Shown here piece after piece: positions 40,951-49,179 of a stretch of 49,179 bases of DNA (the first letter of the stretch is position 1; the number at the start of each line of letters is the position of its first letter). The position numbers and the translations under genes are program-made. The notes beneath the pieces are model-generated. The model was given only the letters and a program-made list of their open reading frames with translations, did no database searches and was not told the DNA's origin. This stretch comes from CABRXV01 sp900754955. Its GTDB lineage: Bacteria; Actinomycetota; Coriobacteriia; Coriobacteriales; Eggerthellaceae. The stretch lies in contig CABRXV010000007.1 of the NCBI GenBank assembly GCA_902475005.1, positions 1-49,179 of the forward strand, in the 5' to 3' direction.

Positions 40951-42546
40951 CTACTCGGCGGCGGCGTTCGCCTCGGCGTGAGCCTTGGCATGGCCCCGCG
41001 TGTCGGAGCCGATGGTCTTCTTCAGAACAAGCAGCACCACGATGATCAGCACCAAGCCGATCGCCAGGCAGATCGGCGCGTTACGCACGAAGCCCGCGAT
41101 GATAAAGCACACGAACGACAGCGAGCCCACCGTGATGACGTAGGGCATCTGCGTCGACACGTGCTCGAGGTGGTTGCAGTTCGCACCCGCCGACGCCATG
41201 ATGGTGGTGTCCGAGATGGGCGAGCAATGGTCGCCCGCAACCGCGCCTGCCAGGCAGGCGGAGATACCGATGATCTGCAGATCGGGAGCGGTGGCGAAGA
41301 TCGGCAGCACGATGGGAATCAGGATGCCGAATGTGCCCCAGCTCGTGCCCGTAGCGAACGCGAGGCCCCATGCCACGAGGAAGATGATGGCGGGCAGCAT
41401 GCTGTAGAGCGCCGCCGCCGAGCCGGCCATAAGGCCGGACACGAACTCGGCTGCGCCGAGGGCGCCGGTGAGGCCCTTGAGCGTCAGCGCGAACGTCAGA
41501 ATGAGCATTGCGGGGATCATCGCAACGAAGCCGCTCTTCAGACACTCCATCGACTCGCGGAAGTTCACAACGCGACGTGCGAGCAGATAGATGTACGCAA
41601 ACACGAGCGCGATGATGGCGCCCCACGGCAGCGCGGTGAACGCATCAGTGTCGCCGAAGGCGAGGATGACGTTCATGTAGCCCTCGGTCGAGGGATCCCA
41701 GAAGCCGCCAACGTAGAGCATGCCGATGATGCAGAACACAATGAGAACGACGATCGGAATAACCATGTCGAACAGGTTCGCACGCGAGTTCTCAACCGGC
41801 TCGTCGTTGCCGAGCGAGCCGAGCTCGCCCTCGCGGATGGCCGCCAGCTCGGACTTGGCCATGGGGCCGTAGTCGAAGCCCATGATGGTGATCGCGAGAA
41901 CAAACACGAGCGTCAGCAGCGAGTAGAAGTTGAACGGAATGGCGCTGATGAACAGCTGGATGCCGTCGACTCCCAGGTCGGATGCAACGCCCGACACCGC
42001 CGCCGCCCACGAGGACACCGGCGCGATCATGCACACGGGCGCAGCCGTGGCGTCGATGAGGTAGGACAGCTTCGCGCGCGAAAGACGCTCGGCGTCGGTC
42101 ACGGGACGCATGACCGAACCCACCGTGAGGCAGTTGAAGTAGTCGTCCACGAAGATGAGCACGCCCATCACGAACGTGGCGAGCTGCGAGCCGAGGCGGC
42201 TCTTCACGTGGCGCGCCGCCCAGCGGCCGAACGCCGCCGAGGCGCCGCTCGAGTTCACAAGCGCGACGAACACGCCCAGCATGACGAGAAACACGAAGAT
42301 GCCGGCGTTTTCCGCAAGCGCAGGTACCAAGCCTGTGGTGACAGCGTCCTCCTCGGTGCCTCCCGGCGGCACGAAGGTGCCGTTCGTGATGACGTTCACC
42401 GTCTCGATGGGGTCGAAGCCCGCGAGCAGCACGGCGCCCACCACGATGCCGATGAACAGCGAGCTGTACGTCTCCTTGGTGATGAGCGCAAGCACGATAG
42501 CGACGATCGGCGGAACCAGCGCCCAGAATGTGTTGACGAATTCCAT
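40951..42546 (-). CDS. nhaC: Na+/H+ antiporter, NhaC family
   Basis: A 531-residue membrane protein with roughly 11-12 helices. NhaC-type signatures are IFVDDYFNCLTVGSVMRP, SPISDTTIMASAGANCNH and TGTSWGTFGILIPIV. It exchanges sodium for protons, or in some relatives malate for lactate; the exact ions are inferred. The C-terminus is His/Ala-rich. The start has GGAGAGGG upstream. A palindrome AATCACT-TT-AGTGATT lies about 240 bp upstream. Isolated from other transport genes. Confidence 0.9.
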   Translation of the reverse strand: MEFVNTFWALVPPIVAIVLALITKETYSSLFIGIVVGAVLLAGFDPIETVNVITNGTFVPPGGTEEDAVTTGLVPALAENAGIFVFLVMLGVFVALVNSSGASAAFGRWAARHVKSRLGSQLATFVMGVLIFVDDYFNCLTVGSVMRPVTDAERLSRAKLSYLIDATAAPVCMIAPVSSWAAAVSGVASDLGVDGIQLFISAIPFNFYSLLTLVFVLAITIMGFDYGPMAKSELAAIREGELGSLGNDEPVENSRANLFDMVIPIVVLIVFCIIGMLYVGGFWDPSTEGYMNVILAFGDTDAFTALPWGAIIALVFAYIYLLARRVVNFRESMECLKSGFVAMIPAMLILTFALTLKGLTGALGAAEFVSGLMAGSAAALYSMLPAIIFLVAWGLAFATGTSWGTFGILIPIVLPIFATAPDLQIIGISACLAGAVAGDHCSPISDTTIMASAGANCNHLEHVSTQMPYVITVGSLSFVCFIIAGFVRNAPICLAIGLVLIIVVLLVLKKTIGSDTRGHAKAHAEANAAAE

Positions 42547-42784
42547 TCCTTACCCTCTCCTTCGAGCCGCAAGACCATGGCTCGACCGGAAGAAGGGACC
42601 CCCGCCCATGACCATGACAGCTCTCCGCTTGTGCGACAGTGCCCAGGATGTTCTCCTGAGCCCCAGGCGACGCGTCGGCGGGAACCGATGCGCGCCTTCG
42701 GCGACGTCCCCTTTCAGCCCAGCGTTTCCCGACGCCGAAGCGAGCCTACTCATGGAAGCCGCACCTCTGCCATTGTTTCAGTGG

Positions 42785-42800
42785 AATCACTTTAGTGATT
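42785..42800. promoter_or_regulatory. Palindrome AATCACT-TT-AGTGATT upstream of nhaC
   Basis: A perfect 7-bp dyad with a 2-nt centre, embedded in a partial direct repeat of TTTCA-type sequence. It is a candidate operator for nhaC, but no regulator in the window is an obvious partner. The rest of the 42547-42918 gap shows nothing else. Confidence 0.4.
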
Positions 42801-42918
42801 TCATGAAGAAAGGTGAAGTCCCTCGCGGTAAAGCGCCCAGAGAAACCCGCGAACGCACCGTCTAGGCGCGAGGAGAAGCAAGCGGGCTATTCCCCGCATG
42901 TGTGCGCGCACGAAAAAA

Positions 42919-42950
42919 GCCGCGTTCCCGCCAATTGGAGGGAACGCGGC
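42919..42950 (-). terminator. Rho-independent terminator of carB
   Basis: GCCGCGTTCCC and GGGAACGCGGC form a perfect 11-bp stem; on the minus strand it is followed by TTTTTT. It lies 21 bp after the carB stop codon. Confidence 0.93.
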
Positions 42951-42970
42951 CCTTTCATGCGTTTAAGACG

Positions 42971-46204
<3,234 letters not shown>

Positions 46205-46345
46205 GGGGAACTCCCTTAACTTCCCGAAAGGCGGCATCGCCGCGAAATCATACCGTTCTATTTTATATGCGATCGCCCTCACGCAGACGGCATAATCACT
46301 GATAGCGATATCTTTTTCAGGGCGGAACCGCGGAAGCGAATGCAA

Positions 46346-46373
46346 AGCGGGCACCCGTTTCCAGGTGCCCGCT
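46346..46373 (-). terminator. Hairpin terminator of the LPXTG remnant
   Basis: AGCGGGCACC and GGTGCCCGCT pair perfectly around an 8-nt loop, 34 bp after the LPXTG remnant's stop codon. Weak T-run. Confidence 0.75.
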
Positions 46374-46407
46374 GATTTGACTCAATCTGATTCGCTACGT
46401 AACCGCG

Positions 46408-46848
46408 CTATCCATTGCGGCGACGCCTTGCCAACATGCCGGCGCCAATTGCAACGAGCCCCGCAAGAGAGGCGGACACGAAGGCAGCGACCGCGAGGGG
46501 CGAAGCCGCATCCCCCGTAGCGGGCAATGCACTCGAGCCCTCTTCTTCGCCCTCGTTATCTGCGGGCTGATCCGAAGGCTGCTCAGGGCTTTCCAACGGC
46601 ACGTAATCGGGATCTTCCGCACCGCAGACAACGCACGCGCCGTCCTTGAACGCGTGGCCCAGAGGATCGCCGCTGGCAAACGTGTCAGTCCCGACCTCGC
46701 CGCACACGCAGGAGAAATAATAGTGCGCCGGATCCGTGCACGTCGCAGCGGTCGCCACGTGTGCATCGTCTGCAATTCGCTCGATGAACTCATGGACATG
46801 CGGAGCGCTGCGGAAATAATTGTCGCTCGTCCCCCATGCTGGCAGCGC
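46408..46848 (-). pseudogene. C-terminal remnant of an LPXTG cell-wall protein
   Basis: Open frame without a credible start codon, reading ...YFRSAPHVHEFIERIADD, then a Cys-rich stretch (CVCGEVGTDTF and ACVVCGAEDPDY), an acidic Pro/Glu stretch, and a complete sorting signal: LPATGD, a hydrophobic segment and ARRRRNG. Its N-terminus is lost at the boundary with a LuxR-HTH remnant near 46840, and the frame ends in a stop at 46894-46896. Sortase substrates of this kind are large in related bacteria, so this is a truncated leftover, not a functional gene. Confidence 0.75.
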
Positions 46849-46982
46849 GAGGCTGGACGAACCAGGAGATCGCCGACCATTTAGGCGTCTCGATCAACAC
46901 CGTAAAGCGCCATCTCGCGCACGCCATGGAGAAACTCGACGTGGCAAGCCGCAAGGACCTCAGCCGCTACATGCTTCTCTAG
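46836..46982 (+). pseudogene. C-terminal HTH remnant of a LuxR-family regulator
   Basis: A 48-codon frame giving MLAARGWTNQEIADHLGVSI, then NTVKRHLAHAMEKLD and RKDLSRYMLL plus stop: a complete LuxR-type C-terminal helix-turn-helix with no upstream receiver or membrane part. The fragment begins where the LPXTG remnant's coding ends on the other strand, which shows a deletion or rearrangement brought two gene ends together. Confidence 0.75.
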
Positions 46983-47017
46983 CCGCGCGATAGCAGCTCC
47001 CTGGGCACGATGCCAGA

Positions 47018-47710
47018 TCAGCGCAAGCGGGAGATCTCCGCCGTGCTCGTGGACACGAGCACGCCCTCAGACCAGCGGAGAAGCAGATCGACGAGGTCGC
47101 GGCGCGCGGCATCGTCGACGGGACGGCAGGCACTCCAATCGCGCCCGATTGCGAGGATGCGCGCCTCGTCGCCTTCGAGCTCGTCGGCGAGCGCGGCCTT
47201 CGTGTGCGGATAGACCCCCGTGCGGGCGAACTGGAGCGCCTGCAGCGTGAAGAACGCCCCCTTGAAGAGCGCCTCCAAGATACCGTCCACCGCATCGCCG
47301 TCGAACACCGAGGCATGGCAGACGGCATGGTAGATTCCCGAAGCGCCGATGCGCGCAGCTTCGAGCGCGTCGTCTCTCGTGAACGGCTCAACGTCGGGCA
47401 GCGCTCCGCGGACGGCATGCGTGTCGTGGTAGAACTGGAACAGCTCGTGGCGCGGCCATGCCGCGAGCGCACGGGCGGAGCCGACGAATCCGCAGGCAAG
47501 CTCATGCTCGGGCATCGACTCGATGAGCGCGCGATAGCGCGCAAGGTCGGCGGCGTCCACATGATCGAGCAGCACGACCAGGTCGATGTCGCTTGCCGGA
47601 CGCGCTTCCCCGCGCACACGGCTCCCCTGGAGCCCGACGAACACGAGGCGTTCCCCGAACTCCCGCTCAAGCTTCTCGGCGGCCTCCGCCGCCCATGCGA
47701 ATGCGTCCAT
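47018..47710 (-). CDS. Nucleotidyltransferase-domain protein
   Basis: A 230-residue protein with an N-terminal NTP_transf_2-type domain: LQGSRVRGEARPASDIDLVV has the G-S (29-30) and D41-x-D43 catalytic pattern of the polymerase beta-like superfamily. The C-terminal 120 residues are helical (HEPN-like or all-alpha), containing HDTHAVRG and YPHTKAALADELEG. Relatives include antibiotic nucleotidyltransferases and MNT/HEPN toxin-antitoxin pairs, but the two domains are fused here. The start has GGGAGG about 10 nt upstream. Confidence 0.82.
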   Translation of the reverse strand: MDAFAWAAEAAEKLEREFGERLVFVGLQGSRVRGEARPASDIDLVVLLDHVDAADLARYRALIESMPEHELACGFVGSARALAAWPRHELFQFYHDTHAVRGALPDVEPFTRDDALEAARIGASGIYHAVCHASVFDGDAVDGILEALFKGAFFTLQALQFARTGVYPHTKAALADELEGDEARILAIGRDWSACRPVDDAARRDLVDLLLRWSEGVLVSTSTAEISRLR

Positions 47711-47790
47711 ACCGATGCGCCTCCCTACGCCGACCGAAACAGGGGGACGGATTGTATCACGTGTGCGATGCCTGACCCCAAACAAAAAAA

Positions 47791-47811
47791 GCGCGCGGAA
47801 ATTCCGCGCGC
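47791..47811 (-). terminator. Rho-independent terminator of the small CxCxxC protein gene
   Basis: GCGCGCGGAA-A-TTCCGCGCGC is a near-perfect hairpin, followed on the minus strand by seven T. It lies 35 bp after the stop codon. Confidence 0.9.
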
Positions 47812-47846
47812 CTCGGTTCGACAGAACCTTATATAAGTATGTTCAA

Positions 47847-48215
47847 TTACAGCTCGACACGACCGAACTTCGCGAGGATCTCGGATGCCGCAGTGCACGA
47901 GGGACAGTCGCAGAACTTCGCGCCCTCCTCCTTGCGCTTCTGCTGGGCGGCAAGGCCCTGAGCCGCGGCCTCTTCGCCGAACAGCTCCTTGCCGGGGCCC
48001 TCGAGGAAAGCGATCAGACCGTCGATCGTGCGCGGACGACCGTCCAGATAGTCGACGAGCTTCGCGGTGGCCTCATCCACAGCAGCGTCGCTGGCGTCAG
48101 CGGCGACGGCCTCTTTCCAGGCGAGAGCCGCGTCCTTGGTCTCCTGCTTGCTCGATTCAGCCGTCGACAGGATGTCGGCGCGTTCCGCCACGTAATCGAA
48201 CAGTTCCTTGTCCAT
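47847..48215 (-). CDS. Small protein with C-terminal CxCxxC motif
   Basis: A 122-residue, acidic, helical protein beginning MDKELFDYVAERADIL. Near the C-terminus FCDCPSCTAASEIL contains C-x-C-x2-C, a possible zinc or redox site. No known family is recognised. AAGGAGG precedes ATG. It has its own strong terminator. It may be well expressed. Confidence 0.8.
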   Translation of the reverse strand: MDKELFDYVAERADILSTAESSKQETKDAALAWKEAVAADASDAAVDEATAKLVDYLDGRPRTIDGLIAFLEGPGKELFGEEAAAQGLAAQQKRKEEGAKFCDCPSCTAASEILAKFGRVEL

Positions 48216-48325
48216 GATGATCCTCCTTAATCGAAGACGAACCCGCACCTCGTATCATACTGCATGACGGAAGCACCTGCGGTTGTGCTCCCCCGCCCCG
48301 CTGCGGTGAACGGCTCGCTCGCGAT

Positions 48326-48742
48326 CTACTCCCAGCCCAGAGCCTTGCAAGCGGCAGCGCTTACGGCAGGGTCATCGTCGTAGGCCGCCTCCTCGATCAG
48401 CTCGTCGGGAACGTCATCGCGTTCTAGCAGGATCTCCATGACGCTGGCGAAGGGACTCCTCAGAAGCGCCGCCAACAAGGTGTGACCCAGTTCTCCCTCG
48501 GATCGGGCGATACGCTCCTGCAACGCACGAACAGCATCGACCCCCGCACGTTCCATGAGCTCGCGGCGAAGCTGCTCGGGCAGCGCGGGATTGCAGGCGG
48601 TCCACAGGCGCACTTCCTCGTTCTCATCACGCGCCAGCACCTCCAACCACGCGGCAGGCGTGCTCGCGTCGATCCCCGTCGAGCAGCGCCCCGCAACGCC
48701 GAGCTCGCTCAGCCCGAACGGATCCCGAGCGTCGTCCTCCAT
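48326..48742 (-). CDS. HEAT-like repeat protein
   Basis: A 138-residue helical protein containing repeat-like segments such as EVRLWTACNPALPEQLRRELM, HTLLAALLRSPFASVMEILL and AAYDDDPAVSAAACKALGW, typical of HEAT or leucine-rich-variant repeats. Such proteins usually make protein contacts. AAGGAGG precedes ATG. No functional context. Confidence 0.72.
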   Translation of the reverse strand: MEDDARDPFGLSELGVAGRCSTGIDASTPAAWLEVLARDENEEVRLWTACNPALPEQLRRELMERAGVDAVRALQERIARSEGELGHTLLAALLRSPFASVMEILLERDDVPDELIEEAAYDDDPAVSAAACKALGWE

Positions 48743-48982
48743 GTGTGCCTCCTTGCACTCTGCCCCGAAGCTTTTCCTTGCCGAACCTGCGCCAAGCTCA
48801 GCCCCGTCTACCCGTCGTCGCACGCAGCGCATGCGCCTGACGAGGGAGAGCGTCCCTTCGCCGGGCGCACTCCCCTCCCGTGCGGAGGTTGTGCAGATCG
48901 GACGCTCTTCACAACCTCGTGGTATGATAGCGAACGAATTTGCATTCTCTGCAACCGATGCTCGATCAAGGAGGATACACCG

Positions 48983-49179
48983 ATGAGCGAGCTTTCCTTT
49001 ATCAATCGACGCACCTTCGTGGGCGGCGCTGCCGTTCTGGGCGCTTCCGCCTGCCTGCTCGGCACCAACCCCCTGCAGGCCTTCGCCGAGCCGACCGCCG
49101 CTGACAAGCAGGCCGAGGCCGAAGCGGCTCTCGACAAGCTCAACGCCATGCAGCAGCAGCTCGACATCGCTTCGAACGA
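48983..49179 (+). CDS. Tat-exported protein with coiled-coil start (C-terminus off window)
   Basis: The first 65 residues are visible. NRRTFVGGAAVLGASACLL is a twin-arginine signal; cleavage is probable after AFA. The following AADKQAEAEAALDKLNAMQQ is the beginning of a coiled coil, as seen in coiled-coil plus NlpC/P60 peptidoglycan hydrolases of this class of bacteria. The gene is cut by the right edge, so the enzyme domain is not seen. CAAGGAGG precedes ATG. Confidence 0.75.
   Translation, partial: MSELSFINRRTFVGGAAVLGASACLLGTNPLQAFAEPTAADKQAEAEAALDKLNAMQQQLDIASN

Noticed and set aside
46395..46880. A 161-residue minus-strand frame across the LPXTG remnant
   Set aside because: It is in a different frame from the LPATGD sorting signal and has a Ser/Arg-rich composition without domain features. 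The neighbouring frame with the sorting signal is the real one.
46836..46982. A short functional HTH regulator
   Set aside because: It lacks any sensor part, has no ribosome site before its ATG, and overlaps another gene remnant, so a remnant is the simpler reading.

Overview
The window is about 49 kb of GC-rich bacterial DNA (roughly 60-65% G+C by eye) with short intergenic spaces, many GTG starts and strong GGAGG ribosome binding sites. The gene mix points to an anaerobic, probably gut-associated actinobacterium of the Coriobacteriia, most likely Eggerthellaceae: Fe-S aldo/keto reductases, DUF362 ferredoxin-like proteins, an LPXTG remnant, a LuxR-type HTH remnant, an NhaC antiporter, and a selenoprotein. 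No species is claimed. There is no rRNA, tRNA, CRISPR array, prophage or intact insertion sequence.

Layout. 1-3.5 kb: a transglutaminase-like protein (cut by the left edge) and a fused circularly permuted ATP-grasp/alpha-E protein, followed by three exact-period 46-bp repeats. 3.56-4.97 kb: a CxxC AhpD-like protein and a radical SAM ArsS-family protein whose apparent UGA stop reads as selenocysteine, with a textbook SECIS hairpin. 5.2-11.4 kb: enolase-superfamily enzyme, GNAT, HIRAN protein, a small membrane protein facing a TetR regulator, an ADP-ribosylglycohydrolase and a lipoprotein. 11.7-16.5 kb: a glycine riboswitch controlling an AGCS symporter, then threonine aldolase and acetate kinase, together suggesting glycine use. 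16.5-18.7 kb: an ECF sigma factor, an RsgI-like membrane anti-sigma factor and a secreted protein with four DxDGxCDN repeats. 19.3-24.6 kb: MFS transporter, LysR regulator (with a C10 tract and a T-N11-A dyad), amidohydrolase and nitroreductase. 24.6-30.6 kb: an RsmJ-like methyltransferase, then two RCK_N-only Trk subunits, TrkH, a KdpD-like kinase and a KdpE-like regulator in one overlapping operon.

31-42.5 kb: zinc alcohol dehydrogenase, DUF362 ferredoxin protein with GNAT, a flavodoxin/TetR unit with three copies of TGACAANNTGTCA, a TIGR04076 protein divergent from HxlR plus a flavoprotein, a YcxB-like membrane protein, two convergent ferredoxin-type aldo/keto reductases (one lacking catalytic Tyr and Lys), and NhaC. 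43-46.2 kb: an orphan carB. 46.4-47 kb: a junction between an LPXTG-protein remnant and a LuxR-HTH remnant. 47-49 kb: nucleotidyltransferase, two small conserved-looking proteins, and the start of a Tat-exported protein cut by the right edge.

The strongest non-gene signals are two copies of a ~245-bp internally symmetric element in opposite orientation (14.86-15.10 kb and 30.76-31.01 kb), a 196-bp element with 42-bp inverted ends (7.74-7.93 kb), a third inverted/direct repeat cluster at 18.86-18.96 kb, and GC-rich degenerate tandem repeats in at least four intergenic gaps. All matches were found by eye; no database search was run.
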